Origin: Muribaculaceae bacterium
GTDB taxonomy: Bacteria > Bacteroidota > Bacteroidia > Bacteroidales > Muribaculaceae
Reading direction: 5' to 3'
DNA length: 64,000 nt
Assembly: GCA_009775225.1 (NCBI GenBank)
Contig: VSPE01000001.1
Coordinates: 62,001 to 126,000 of the forward strand
This document shows positions 8,324 to 17,114 of the stretch, in pieces. The notes beneath the pieces were generated by a model. It ran no database searches. It was not told the DNA's origin and saw only the letters and a program-made list of their open reading frames with translations. The position numbers and the translations under genes were made by a program. The first letter of the stretch is position 1. Each line of letters starts with the position of its first letter.

Positions 8324-10444
8324 ATGGTAAAATTCTTGCCCAAATATGCCTTGACCGTGCTTATGCTGGCAGTCGTATGCCTGTCGGCACGTGCCACTAT
8401 CGACAGGTCGGCCAAGATTGACAGCCTTAAGATTGTGCTTCAGACTGTCAATACTCCGGGCGACAGCGTGAAAATTCTATATGATATTCTCGACCTGTCG
8501 ACTCCTTACCGCAACCCGCAGGAAGCGGCCAAACTTCTGTATGCAGTTGCTGTTAATGCCGGCGACACAGCCGTGCAGATTAATGCAATAAGGTACCAGG
8601 CCAATATCATGTCTGGGCACCCCGACTATCTGGAGCATCTTCACAGAGTGATTTCGCAATATCCTCCCACGCCGAGGACAAAAGAAATCAGGCTGCTCAT
8701 AGAGCTGTTTCAGCTCGAGAACAAGATGAAGAACGATACAACCGGCGACTCCGGCAAAGAAATATCGCGCCTCATTCAGCACTATACCAAAACGCCTCCA
8801 GAGAGCCAGTACGAAAGAGCGAAGTTCCTCTTTCTGGTGTGCGGCCACCTCTCGCATTTTACGCAGGGTTCGCTCCTTGAGCGTTACGCCTCGAAAATGC
8901 TCGACCTTGTGGACGGAGCCGACTTCCCCATCGGCACCGTGCGGAACCTCATATATTCGCGCTCGGCTCCCGTATTCACAAACGACAACAAACCCGATAT
9001 GGCGGTCGATATAGACAAACGCGCGCTCAACATGATAGACTCCACTATGACCGCCTATGCCGAAGAAGGGCGACGGTACCGAAATCTCGACCACTTGCGC
9101 TATGAGGCATACACTCGTATGCTCGCAAACCACGAAGCACTGTCGCGTGCCGAAGTGGAGCAGTACTATCGCGAACTCATGAAAATACGTGAGACCAACC
9201 CCGACATACGCGAGCACTACGACGGCATTCTGGTCAGAGCTTTCTACTCCATTGCCACCGGCGACTATAAAGAGGCCGTACGCTCAATCCTTATATGTAT
9301 CGACCGCCCCGAGAACCAACGCTACCGATACTATATGCTCAATGCGCTCTGCGATGCTGCGCAGGTGGTAGGCGACCGCGACATTCTTCTCGATGCCTCA
9401 CTCGAGCTGAACCGCATGCAGCGCGACGAGCTCGCCAACAAGGCTATGGAGCGATACCGCGAGCTTCAGATTGTGTACGATGTAAACGAGTTGCAGGACG
9501 AAAACGCCCGCCTTGAGCTGAGCAAGCATCAGACATCTCTCAGAGCCTCGCGTACTATCCTTCTTGTGTCGGTGCTCGGCCTGCTCATCACCATAGGCAT
9601 GGTGATTGTGCTGTGGCGGCAGAACCGGAAGATGCGCCGCCTCGCAAACAGAATACGCGCCGTTGCCGACCACCTCAGGCAGGACAGAAACGAACTCCGT
9701 AACACTCAGCGCGAGCTTATTCAGGCTCGCGACATGGCTAAGATGGCCGATGAGCAGAAGACCGATTTCATCAACAGCCTGAGCCATGAGGTGAAAATCC
9801 CGCTCGCTACCATTGCCGAGTACTCGCAGGTTATTGTGGACTGCATTCCCGAGGATAAGAGCCGCTATCTGCGCCGCTTTGCCGATACCATAGAGGTGAG
9901 CACCCGCATGGTGCAGACAATGATGAACGACCTCCTCGACATCGCTGCCCTCGAGAGCAATACAATGGCCATGCGCCCCGAGCCGGTCGACATATACAAG
10001 ATATGCGAGGCGGCTCTGTCGGCCGTGTTCAACGGTGCCGACTCCGTGGAGAACCCGGCCGTGAAGGTGGTGTTCAACTCCGCCAACGTACCCGACGCTG
10101 TGGTGGTGACCGACGGTGAGCGCCTCTGTCAGGTGCTCATAAACCTGCTCTCAAATGCGCGCAAGGCCACCGAGCGTGGCATTATCGCCCTTGACTTCGC
10201 TTACGATGCCGAGACGGATCGCCTCACATTCGTGGTCACGGACTCCGGCCCCGGTATTCCCGACGACAAGGCGGAGTTCATATTCCGGCGCTTCACCAAG
10301 CTCGACCCGAACGCCTCTGGCTGCGGTCTCGGGCTGTATATATGCAAACTCCTCGCACGGCTTCTCGGAGGCTCTGTCGAGCTTGACACAGGTTGTAAGC
10401 GCGGCGCCCGTTTCGTGTTCTCCATACCTGTAAACCGCGACTGA
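8324..10444 (+). CDS. Membrane sensor histidine kinase with long helical periplasmic region
   Basis: An orphan two-component sensor kinase of 706 aa. The signal peptide/first membrane segment ends near LSARA (about 23); residues 25-400 form a mostly helical periplasmic region resembling TPR repeats; a second membrane segment lies at about 410-430; a short coiled coil leads to the HisKA domain with the phospho-acceptor His in SLSHEVKIPL (about 487). The ATP domain has the N box LLSNARKAT, G1 DSGPGIPDD and G2 CGLGLYICK. No receiver domain and no adjacent response regulator are present, so the partner is elsewhere. The start at 8324 is preferred because the -7 box at 8296-8303 lies downstream of the alternative GTG. 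The TamL-type gene begins 7 bp downstream. Confidence 0.88.
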   Translation: MVKFLPKYALTVLMLAVVCLSARATIDRSAKIDSLKIVLQTVNTPGDSVKILYDILDLSTPYRNPQEAAKLLYAVAVNAGDTAVQINAIRYQANIMSGHPDYLEHLHRVISQYPPTPRTKEIRLLIELFQLENKMKNDTTGDSGKEISRLIQHYTKTPPESQYERAKFLFLVCGHLSHFTQGSLLERYASKMLDLVDGADFPIGTVRNLIYSRSAPVFTNDNKPDMAVDIDKRALNMIDSTMTAYAEEGRRYRNLDHLRYEAYTRMLANHEALSRAEVEQYYRELMKIRETNPDIREHYDGILVRAFYSIATGDYKEAVRSILICIDRPENQRYRYYMLNALCDAAQVVGDRDILLDASLELNRMQRDELANKAMERYRELQIVYDVNELQDENARLELSKHQTSLRASRTILLVSVLGLLITIGMVIVLWRQNRKMRRLANRIRAVADHLRQDRNELRNTQRELIQARDMAKMADEQKTDFINSLSHEVKIPLATIAEYSQVIVDCIPEDKSRYLRRFADTIEVSTRMVQTMMNDLLDIAALESNTMAMRPEPVDIYKICEAALSAVFNGADSVENPAVKVVFNSANVPDAVVVTDGERLCQVLINLLSNARKATERGIIALDFAYDAETDRLTFVVTDSGPGIPDDKAEFIFRRFTKLDPNASGCGLGLYICKLLARLLGGSVELDTGCKRGARFVFSIPVNRD

Positions 10445-10451
10445 CAGCCCT

Positions 10452-12749
10452 ATGGTAGGAAGAAAGCTGTGGTATCGGTTGGCATGGATGCTCTGTGCCC
10501 TCGTGATGTGCGGGTGCAGTGCCACCAGGCATGTACCCGAAGGAAGCTATCTGCTGGATAAGGTCGACATTGTGGTGGACGACCGCGACGACGTGGAGAA
10601 GAAAGAGCTGTACAACTTTCTCAGGCAGGTGCCGAACCACAAGGTGCTTGGCTTCGCGCGCCTGCAGCTGGCCACCTATAGCCTCTCGGGGCCCGATAGC
10701 ACACGCTGGTACAACCGCATGCTGCGCCGGGTGGGACAGCCCCCCGTGCTCTACGACCACGAGCTTACCGACGCCTCTGTGAAGCAACTCCGTCTTGCAA
10801 TGGTGAACCGTGGCTTTACGCACGCTACAGTCTCGGCCGATACCCTCGCGCGCGGAAAGCGCATGGGGGTAGTTTATCATATCGATGCCGGTGAGCCGCA
10901 TGTGGTATCGTCGGTCGGCTACAATGTGCCCGACACCACTCTGAGGCGCATCATAGCCACACATTCGCGGGCATCGCTCCTGCGCCCCGGCATTTTGCTC
11001 GACCGCAATGTGCTCGACAACGAGCGCACCCGCGTGACCCGTCTGCTGCGCAATACCGGGTACTACGACTTTACACGCGACAATATTGTTTTCGACGCCG
11101 ATACTGTGGCCGGGAGCAGAGGTGTAGACCTCACTTTCCGCCTCGCTTCCCGGAAATTCCGCCGCTATGTGGTGCGCAATGTGACTTATGTGGTGGATAA
11201 CGACATCGACGACGGCACGCGCGACGCTCTTCGCGATACCGTGCGCTACCGCGACATCACAGTCCTCTACGGCAAAGACCGCTATCTCAGGCCGCAGGTG
11301 CTCGACGAGATGTGCTATATTGTGCCCGGAAAGCTTTACTCGGCGCGCGAGGTGGAGCGAACCTACGAGGCTCTCGGGCGCCTCGCCGTGGTGAAGTTTA
11401 TCAACATAGAGCTGGAATCCGCCGGCTCTACCGACGATACAAGTTTCCTCGACGCATATATCTATCTGGCTCGGAACAAGAAGCAGAATGTGTCGGTGGA
11501 GGTAGAAGGCACCAACTCCGAGGGCGACCTCGGCTTCGGTGTAGGTCTCGCGTATCAGCACCGCAATATCGCCAAGGGCTCCGAGCTTCTGTCTGCAAAG
11601 TTCCGCACCAACTACGAGAGCTTGTCGGGCGACTTCGAGGGCCTTATCAACAAGCGTTACACCGAGTATGCCGGCGAGATAGGCATCACATTCCCCAAAT
11701 TCGAGTGCCCCTTCCTCTCGAAATCGTTTAAGCAGCGCCTCCTCGCCTCTACCGAGTTTACCGTCTCGGCGAACTATCAGGAGCGGCCCGAGTACACGCG
11801 TGTTATTTTCGGCACGGCGTGGAAATGGAAGTGGCAGCAGCAGCGGAGCGGCTTTAGCAGGCGTCAGACTTTCGACCTTATCGACATCAACTACGTGCGC
11901 CTGCCGCGTTCCACCATTAACTTTATCGACGAGATTGCTCCTGAAAATCCTCTGCTGCGCTACAGCTACGAAGACCACTTCATAATGCGCATGGGCTACA
12001 CCTACTCGCGCACCAACCGCCGCATGCCCGGCGCGCAGGTAAATGCCCGCTACGTGCAGCCCTACGTGACAACTCTCCGCGTGTCGGGCGAGACTGCCGG
12101 CAACCTCCTCTACGGCATATCGCATCTTGTGCGGCAGCATCGCTCCGATGGTGTGTACAAGGTGCTCGGCATACAGTATGCACAGTATGTGAAGGGAGAG
12201 GCCGATTTTACATATACGCGAAATTTCTCGCACCGCACGTCGCTATCATGGCATACGGGCCTCGGCATCGCCTTCCCCTACGGCAACTCCACAATGGTGC
12301 CTTTCGAGAAGCGCTTTTATGCCGGCGGAGCAAACGGCGTACGTGGCTGGGGTGTGCGTACGCTCGGCCCCGGTTCATACGATGCCAAGAACTCCGTGAC
12401 CGACTTTATAAACCAGTGCGGCGACATAAGGCTTGACCTCTCGCTCGAATTCCGCGCAAAGCTTTTCTGGGTTATCGAGGGTGCTGTATTTATCGATGCC
12501 GGTAATGTGTGGACTATCCGCGACTATGAGAACCAGCCCGGCGGTTTGTTCCGCTTCAATACCTTCTATAAGCAGATTGCGGCGGCCTACGGCCTCGGCA
12601 TACGACTCGATTTCACATACTTCCTGCTGCGTCTCGACCTCGGCATGAAAGCGCACAACCCTGCCATGAATCAGGAGCGCTGGCCTATAATACACCCGCG
12701 CTGGGGGCGCGACGCCAACTTCCACTTCTCTGTAGGGTATCCGTTTTGA
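10452..12749 (+). CDS. tamL: TamL-type Omp85 lipoprotein (BamA/TamA family barrel)
   Basis: Outer-membrane assembly protein of 765 aa from the Omp85 superfamily. The N-terminus has a lipobox ending MCGC followed by SATRHVPEGSYLL, the signature of the lipid-anchored TamA variant found in Bacteroidetes (TamL). POTRA-like repeats cover about residues 25-340 and the 16-stranded barrel the rest, with VRGW in GGANGVRGWGVRTLGPGS (the conserved (V/I)RG(F/Y) loop motif) and a terminal aromatic strand FHFSVGYPF. The usual partner, a large TamB-like protein, is not next to it. It follows the histidine kinase by 7 bp, so the two are probably co-transcribed. It likely helps insert a subset of outer-membrane proteins. 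Confidence 0.85.
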   Translation: MVGRKLWYRLAWMLCALVMCGCSATRHVPEGSYLLDKVDIVVDDRDDVEKKELYNFLRQVPNHKVLGFARLQLATYSLSGPDSTRWYNRMLRRVGQPPVLYDHELTDASVKQLRLAMVNRGFTHATVSADTLARGKRMGVVYHIDAGEPHVVSSVGYNVPDTTLRRIIATHSRASLLRPGILLDRNVLDNERTRVTRLLRNTGYYDFTRDNIVFDADTVAGSRGVDLTFRLASRKFRRYVVRNVTYVVDNDIDDGTRDALRDTVRYRDITVLYGKDRYLRPQVLDEMCYIVPGKLYSAREVERTYEALGRLAVVKFINIELESAGSTDDTSFLDAYIYLARNKKQNVSVEVEGTNSEGDLGFGVGLAYQHRNIAKGSELLSAKFRTNYESLSGDFEGLINKRYTEYAGEIGITFPKFECPFLSKSFKQRLLASTEFTVSANYQERPEYTRVIFGTAWKWKWQQQRSGFSRRQTFDLIDINYVRLPRSTINFIDEIAPENPLLRYSYEDHFIMRMGYTYSRTNRRMPGAQVNARYVQPYVTTLRVSGETAGNLLYGISHLVRQHRSDGVYKVLGIQYAQYVKGEADFTYTRNFSHRTSLSWHTGLGIAFPYGNSTMVPFEKRFYAGGANGVRGWGVRTLGPGSYDAKNSVTDFINQCGDIRLDLSLEFRAKLFWVIEGAVFIDAGNVWTIRDYENQPGGLFRFNTFYKQIAAAYGLGIRLDFTYFLLRLDLGMKAHNPAMNQERWPIIHPRWGRDANFHFSVGYPF

Positions 12750-12760
12750 CGGTGTCCGAA

Positions 12761-12810
12761 CGAATTGAGAATTAAAAATTAGGAATTATAATTCAACACT
12801 CAACATTCAG
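12761..12810. repeat. AT-rich intergenic repeat of GAATTA-like units
   Basis: Between tamL and gph there is a run of short related words: GAATTGA, GAATTAAAAATTA, GGAATTATAATTC, then CAACACTCAACATTC. Arrays of this style recur between genes in many Bacteroidetes genomes. Function unknown; no gene is present in this 117-bp gap. Confidence 0.45.
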
Positions 12811-12866
12811 AAATATTCCGGCCTCGAATAATTGTTTTTAATAGTTTTAATTGTTTGGAACCTGAC

Positions 12867-13523
12867 GTGAAAACATACGTAATCTTCGACCTCGACGGCA
12901 CTTTGCTCAATACTATCGACGACCTCGCAAATGCCACCAACTATGCCATGCGCAAGCTTGGCTTCCCTACTCATGGCCTGTGGGTGTACCCCGGCATGGT
13001 GGGCAACGGTGTGGCAAAGCTTATCGAGCGCGCGCTTCCCGACGACTCGCGCAGCGAAAAGAACATCAACGACGCTTTGGCTGCCTTCAAGGAGTTCTAT
13101 GGCGAGAACTGCTGCAAGGAAACAAAGCCCTATCCCGGTATTCCCGAACTGCTCGAGGAACTGACCGCAAAAGGTCTAAATCTGGCCGTGACATCGAACA
13201 AGTATCAGGAAGCGGTGACGAAGATTATCGCGCATTACTTCCCCTCGGCCAACTTCAGGGCCATTCTCGGAAATATCGACGGTATGCCACGCAAGCCCGA
13301 CCCTTCGATTGTGTTCAAGGCTCTGTCGATGTGCCCAACCCCCAAGGCCGAGGTGCTGTATGTGGGTGACTCGGGCGTGGATATGGAGACGGCTTGCCGC
13401 GCATGCGTGGAGTCGGTGGGCGTAACATGGGGCTTCAGGCCTATTACTGAGCTTAAAGAGGCTTATGCCGACCATATAGTATCTACCCCGCAGCAGATAG
13501 TAGGGCTGATAGAGACTGCTTAA
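12867..13523 (+). CDS. gph: HAD-family phosphoglycolate phosphatase
   Basis: HAD hydrolase of subfamily I, most like phosphoglycolate phosphatase, which removes 2-phosphoglycolate arising from DNA repair. Motif I is FDLDGTLLNT (nucleophile Asp about residue 7), motif II is VTSNK, motif III is the Lys in RKPDPS, and motif IV is VGDSGVDMETA. Size (218 aa) and cap domain (C1, helical) are normal. The GTG at 12867 is chosen because it gives the compact start VKTYVIFDLDG; an in-frame TTG at 12855 would add four residues. Substrate assignment rests on family resemblance only. A structured 3' region and a bidirectional terminator follow. Confidence 0.8.
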   Translation: MKTYVIFDLDGTLLNTIDDLANATNYAMRKLGFPTHGLWVYPGMVGNGVAKLIERALPDDSRSEKNINDALAAFKEFYGENCCKETKPYPGIPELLEELTAKGLNLAVTSNKYQEAVTKIIAHYFPSANFRAILGNIDGMPRKPDPSIVFKALSMCPTPKAEVLYVGDSGVDMETACRACVESVGVTWGFRPITELKEAYADHIVSTPQQIVGLIETA

Positions 13524-13531
13524 ACCGACCG

Positions 13532-13604
13532 CTTCCTTCCTTCCCATCCACAGGGCCGCCCCGAAAGATGGGACGCGACAGCAGTGTGTGGGAAGGGAAG
13601 GAAG
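13532..13604. other. Long hairpin between gph and the shared terminator
   Basis: CTTCCTTCCTTCCCA plus CACA (13532-13552) pairs with TGTG plus TGGG and AAGGGAAGGAAG-type sequence (13585-13604): about 19 pairs with two small bulges. The 32-nt loop contains a second possible pairing (CGCCCC with GGGACG). It is separate from the terminator at 13624. It could be a 3' UTR structure of gph or a small RNA; no known family was recognised. Confidence 0.5.
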
Positions 13605-13623
13605 TGCCGACCTGCAACGACAT

Positions 13624-13661
13624 AAAAAAAACGCTCCGGCAATGCGCCGGAGCGTTTTTTT
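13624..13661. terminator. Bidirectional terminator between gph and gapA
   Basis: Perfect 9-bp stem CGCTCCGGC (13632-13640) / GCCGGAGCG (13646-13654) with a 5-nt loop, flanked by eight A on the left and seven T on the right. It can stop transcription from gph (plus) and from gapA (minus). Confidence 0.92.
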
Positions 13662-13685
13662 ATGTATTCAAACAAGGGCTTGTGA

Positions 13686-14696
13686 TTAGCCGTTGATTTT
13701 TACCATCTGAGCGATGAGGTCGAGTACCTTGTTCGAGTAGCCGATTTCGTTGTCGTACCATGAAACAACCTTCACGAAGGTAGGAGTGAGCTGGATACCG
13801 GCCTTCTTGTCGAAGATAGAGGTGCGGATGTCGCCGAGGAAGTCGCTGGAAACAACGTCTTCTTCAGTGTAGCCGAGTACGCCCTTGAGTTCGCCTTCAG
13901 AAGCTTCCTTCATAGCGGCGCAGATTTCCTCGTAGGTAGCGGGCTTGGCGAGGTTAACGGTGAGGTCTACTACAGATACGTCGAGGGTGGGGACACGCAT
14001 CGACATACCGGTGAGCTTGCCGTTGAGTTCGGGGATAACTTTGCCTACAGCCTTTGCAGCACCGGTCGACGAGGGGATGATGTTGCCGGCAGCGGCACGG
14101 CCACCACGCCAGTCCTTCAGAGAAGGACCGTCAACGGTCTTCTGAGTAGCGGTGGTAGAGTGAACGGTAGTCATGAGGCCTTCTACGATGCCGAACTTCT
14201 CGTGGAGAACTTTGGCGATAGGAGCGAGGCAGTTGGTGGTGCAGGAAGCGTTCGAAACGAACTGAGTGCCCTTAACGTACTTGTCTGCGTTTACGCCGCA
14301 TACAAACATGGGGGTGTCGTCCTTCGAGGGAGCCGACATAACCACGTACTTGGCACCTGCATCAATGTGGCCCTGAGCTTTTTCTTTGGTCAGGAAGAGG
14401 CCGGTAGATTCTACTACGTATTCAGCGCCCTTTTCGCCCCATGCGATTTCTTTGGGGTCGCGGCATGCAGAAACCTTGATTTCTTTGCCGTTTACAATAA
14501 GGAGGCTCTTTTCGAGGTCGTAGTCTACGGTGCCGTCGAACTGGCCGTGCATTGTGTCGTACTTCAGCATATAGGCCATGTAGTCAACGGGAAGGAGGTC
14601 GTTGATGGCTACTACTTCGATGTCGTCGCGCTTGGTGGATGCACGGAAGACGAAGCGACCGATGCGGCCAAAGCCATTGATACCAATTTTTGTCAT
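13686..14696 (-). CDS. gapA: Glyceraldehyde-3-phosphate dehydrogenase, type I
   Basis: Glycolytic and gluconeogenic enzyme of 336 aa. The NAD-binding start is KIGINGFGRIGRFVFRA; the catalytic Cys lies in SNASCTTNCLAP (about residue 153) and the partner His in TVHSTTATQ (about 180). The C-terminus SWYDNEIGYSNKV is standard. It is a stand-alone gene: a bidirectional terminator lies after it and a -7 box of the minus strand is found about 105 bp before the start. Confidence 0.98.
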   Translation of the reverse strand: MTKIGINGFGRIGRFVFRASTKRDDIEVVAINDLLPVDYMAYMLKYDTMHGQFDGTVDYDLEKSLLIVNGKEIKVSACRDPKEIAWGEKGAEYVVESTGLFLTKEKAQGHIDAGAKYVVMSAPSKDDTPMFVCGVNADKYVKGTQFVSNASCTTNCLAPIAKVLHEKFGIVEGLMTTVHSTTATQKTVDGPSLKDWRGGRAAAGNIIPSSTGAAKAVGKVIPELNGKLTGMSMRVPTLDVSVVDLTVNLAKPATYEEICAAMKEASEGELKGVLGYTEEDVVSSDFLGDIRTSIFDKKAGIQLTPTFVKVVSWYDNEIGYSNKVLDLIAQMVKING

Positions 14697-14800
14697 AGCT
14701 TTATAAAATTGATTATTTGGGTAAAGTGTTATATGTTTGTTGTCAATGATTTAAGTACTATTCTTCCATGATACTCAGGGAAGGTGCGCTTATTTCGACG

Positions 14801-14808
14801 CAAAATTA
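14801..14808 (-). promoter_or_regulatory. -7 promoter box for gapA
   Basis: TAATTTTG on the minus strand matches TAnnTTTG. The start point would be near 14796, giving a leader of about 100 nt. No clear -33 TTTG at the right distance. Confidence 0.5.
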
Positions 14809-14842
14809 ATGAAAAATTTCGGTATTTCGTCTTTTTCAAGTG

Positions 14843-14873
14843 TTTTTATTATAAAAAAAATTACTTAATTTTG
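14843..14873 (+). promoter_or_regulatory. Promoter for mscL
   Basis: TTTT (14843-14846), 19 bp, TAATTTTG (14866-14873). The -7 box is perfect, the -33 has three of four bases. The leader to the ATG at 14970 would be about 90 nt. Confidence 0.55.
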
Positions 14874-14969
14874 TGCACGGCAACTTTTGTGCCTGCATCC
14901 GTTACAACGGCTGTGCGTGCAGCTATGTTGCAGCGTTTTAACGGTTGTTCTTTCAAAAAATCGTAAATT

Positions 14970-15404
14970 ATGAAGAAATTTCTCAATGAGTTCAAGGAGT
15001 TTGCCATGAAGGGCAATGTTGTCGATATGGCTGTCGGTGTTATCATAGGTGCCGCCTTCGGCAAGATTGTAACATCGCTGGTAAACGACATAATCATGCC
15101 TGCCGTGGGTATGCTCACCGGCGGTGTGAATTTCTCCGACCATAAGTGGGTTATTCAGCAAGCCGTGGCCAATGGCGAGGAAATAGTGACTCCCGAGGTG
15201 GCTATCACATGGGGCGCTTTCGTGCAGACCGTTTTCGACTTCATCATCATCGCCTTCTGCATCTTCGTGGCTATCAAGTTTATCAACAGGATGAAGCGCC
15301 AGCCCGAGCCGGCTCCCGAAGCTCCCGCCGCTCCCGCAGGACCAACTCAGGAAGAGCTCCTCACCGAAATACGCGACCTGCTTCGCAAGGAAGTTGAGAA
15401 ATAA
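14970..15404 (+). CDS. mscL: Large-conductance mechanosensitive channel
   Basis: Inner-membrane channel of 144 aa that opens under high membrane tension and releases solutes during osmotic downshock. The N-terminal amphipathic helix and first membrane helix contain GNVVDMAVGVIIGAAFGKIV, with the gate-forming small and hydrophobic residues; the second helix is at about 88-112 (FDFIIIAFCIFVAIKF). A Pro/Ala-rich linker leads to the C-terminal helical bundle (EELLTEIRDLLRKE). The end overlaps the proposed start of shikimate kinase by 11 bp. Confidence 0.96.
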   Translation: MKKFLNEFKEFAMKGNVVDMAVGVIIGAAFGKIVTSLVNDIIMPAVGMLTGGVNFSDHKWVIQQAVANGEEIVTPEVAITWGAFVQTVFDFIIIAFCIFVAIKFINRMKRQPEPAPEAPAAPAGPTQEELLTEIRDLLRKEVEK

Positions 15405-15933
15405 GCCTCTTTTTTTAATAGGATACATGGCTTCCGGCAAGAGCACCCTCGCAAGTGCTCTTGCCCGTGAGTGCGCTCTCGCTTTCGTCGACCTCGACGA
15501 GACAGTCGAGGCTGTTGCCGGTGTATCAATTCCAGAAATCTTCCGCATGCAGGGCGAAGAGGTGTTTCGCAGTGTCGAGGCATCGGCGCTCAGGCGTGTG
15601 GCAGAACCCGGAGTCGTGATTGCTTGCGGCGGCGGCACTCCGTGCTTTGGCGACAACCTCGACTTCATGCTGTCGGCAGGTACAGTGGTGTGCCTTCGCG
15701 CTTCGGTCGATACCATAATGCGCCGACTCCTCGAGGCTCCGCAGGGCAAGCGCCCGCTGATTGATTCCTACCGTGGCGACACAGGCGCCCTGCGTGAGCG
15801 CATTATGCACATGCTGGCCGCGCGCGAACCTTTCTACAGTCGTGCGCATGCCGACTTCGATGCGAACCGCCTCGATACCGCCGACCAGATTGCCGGCTCA
15901 ATAGCCCTCTTCAGGCATCAATTTAAACTTTAA
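15394..15933 (+). CDS. aroK: Shikimate kinase
   Basis: Phosphorylates shikimate at the 3-hydroxyl in chorismate synthesis. The P-loop is GYMASGKST (about residues 10-18), the DxD-like pair is in FVDLDETVE, the shikimate-binding Gly-rich stretch is ACGGGTPC, and the lid/adenine region includes GKRPLID. Length is 179 aa, normal. The start is a TTG at 15394 inside the end of mscL; the first ATG (15427) would remove the first beta strand before the P-loop and is unlikely. The overlap suggests coupling to mscL translation. The next gene begins 5 bp later. Confidence 0.9.
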   Translation: MRNKPLFLIGYMASGKSTLASALARECALAFVDLDETVEAVAGVSIPEIFRMQGEEVFRSVEASALRRVAEPGVVIACGGGTPCFGDNLDFMLSAGTVVCLRASVDTIMRRLLEAPQGKRPLIDSYRGDTGALRERIMHMLAAREPFYSRAHADFDANRLDTADQIAGSIALFRHQFKL

Positions 15934-15938
15934 CATAC

Positions 15939-17114
15939 ATGGACGCGCCAATACCTCTCGAACAAGTGCTCCGCGCCGACACTGTCGCACGGCAGATTTC
16001 AGTCGGTATTCCGGCAGTACGCAGTATCTCCGACCACCGTTTTCCCTTTACCCCCGAGGGTGCCGGGATGCTCGTCGACAAGGGCTTCTGCGTGCGGATG
16101 GAGAGCGGTGCCGCGGCACATATCCACTATGGCGACGATGCCTATGCCCGCCACGGCGTGGAAATTTGCACGCGCTCCGAGACGCTCGGCGCCGATATTG
16201 TGGTATGCCTCGGCCAGCTCGACACTCTTGATGCCCGCATGGTAAAACGCGGCGCGCTGCTGCTCACTATGGTGCGCTCTGCCGTGAAAGACCGCGAGGC
16301 GCTTGCGATACTCCTGCGCCGCCATGTGATAGCGCTCGGGCTGGAGAACCTTACCGATGCCGGAGGCAACCGTCCGTTCGCCGACATCATACACGAAATC
16401 GACGGCCGCGCCGCTATGGCTGTGGCATCGTCGCTCCTCGCCGACGCCGTGCACGGCAAGGGCATCCTGCTTGGCGGGGTGGCCGGAGTGGTGCCTTGTG
16501 AGGTGACAATCACCGGCTCCGACGTGGCGGCCTGCGCCGCCGCACGCACGGCTCTCGGCCTCGGCGCCATTGTGCGCATGTTCGATAACAATGTGTATAA
16601 GCTCCGCGAGGCTCTTTCCGTGCTCGGCAGCGGTGTGATTGGCTCCACCATGCACCGCAAGGTATTCGACAGCGCGCTCGCCTCTGCCGATATAGTCATC
16701 GTGACCGACACCGAGCCGGCCGTGACGCTCACCTCCGACAGAGTAAACATGATGAAGAGGGGAGTGATATGCTTCGACCTCACCTCGGAGCCGGGCCGCG
16801 CTTTTCCGTCGATGCCGCACGTAGACCTCGACCTCGCCGCGCCCTCCGATACCGACCCGTCGGAGCCTGTGCGCCTGTGCTATGTCAATGCCGCCAACAC
16901 AGTGCCGCGCACTATGGCCATGGCCTTGAGCAACACCTTCTTGGCGCTGCTCGACGACCTCATCGTGTGCGACGGTGTGGCAAACGCGCTCAAGCTCAAC
17001 AAGAGCCTGCGCCGCGCCGCCTTCCTCTTCCTCGGCAAGTGCGTAAACCCGGCGGTGGCGCACCTCCTTGGCGTGCGTTGCGTCGACATCAATCTTTTTC
17101 TGCAATTTTCATAA
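15939..17114 (+). CDS. Divergent alanine dehydrogenase / transhydrogenase-fold protein
   Basis: A 391 aa protein of the AlaDH/PNT family. The N-terminal domain keeps the substrate Arg region (SDHRFPFTPEGA), and KGILLGGVAGVVP leads into the nucleotide domain. Against the family, however, the dinucleotide motif (usually GxGxxG) reads TGSDVAACAA, the catalytic Lys region (KxxxP) reads VVCLGQLDT, the catalytic His (in LHLA) is replaced within TMVRSAV, and the late Asp (DxxxDxGG) reads DLTSEPGR. It may therefore no longer oxidise alanine. Its stop codon shares a base with the start of the RNase H gene (TAATG), so the two are translated together. Confidence 0.8.
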   Translation: MDAPIPLEQVLRADTVARQISVGIPAVRSISDHRFPFTPEGAGMLVDKGFCVRMESGAAAHIHYGDDAYARHGVEICTRSETLGADIVVCLGQLDTLDARMVKRGALLLTMVRSAVKDREALAILLRRHVIALGLENLTDAGGNRPFADIIHEIDGRAAMAVASSLLADAVHGKGILLGGVAGVVPCEVTITGSDVAACAAARTALGLGAIVRMFDNNVYKLREALSVLGSGVIGSTMHRKVFDSALASADIVIVTDTEPAVTLTSDRVNMMKRGVICFDLTSEPGRAFPSMPHVDLDLAAPSDTDPSEPVRLCYVNAANTVPRTMAMALSNTFLALLDDLIVCDGVANALKLNKSLRRAAFLFLGKCVNPAVAHLLGVRCVDINLFLQFS

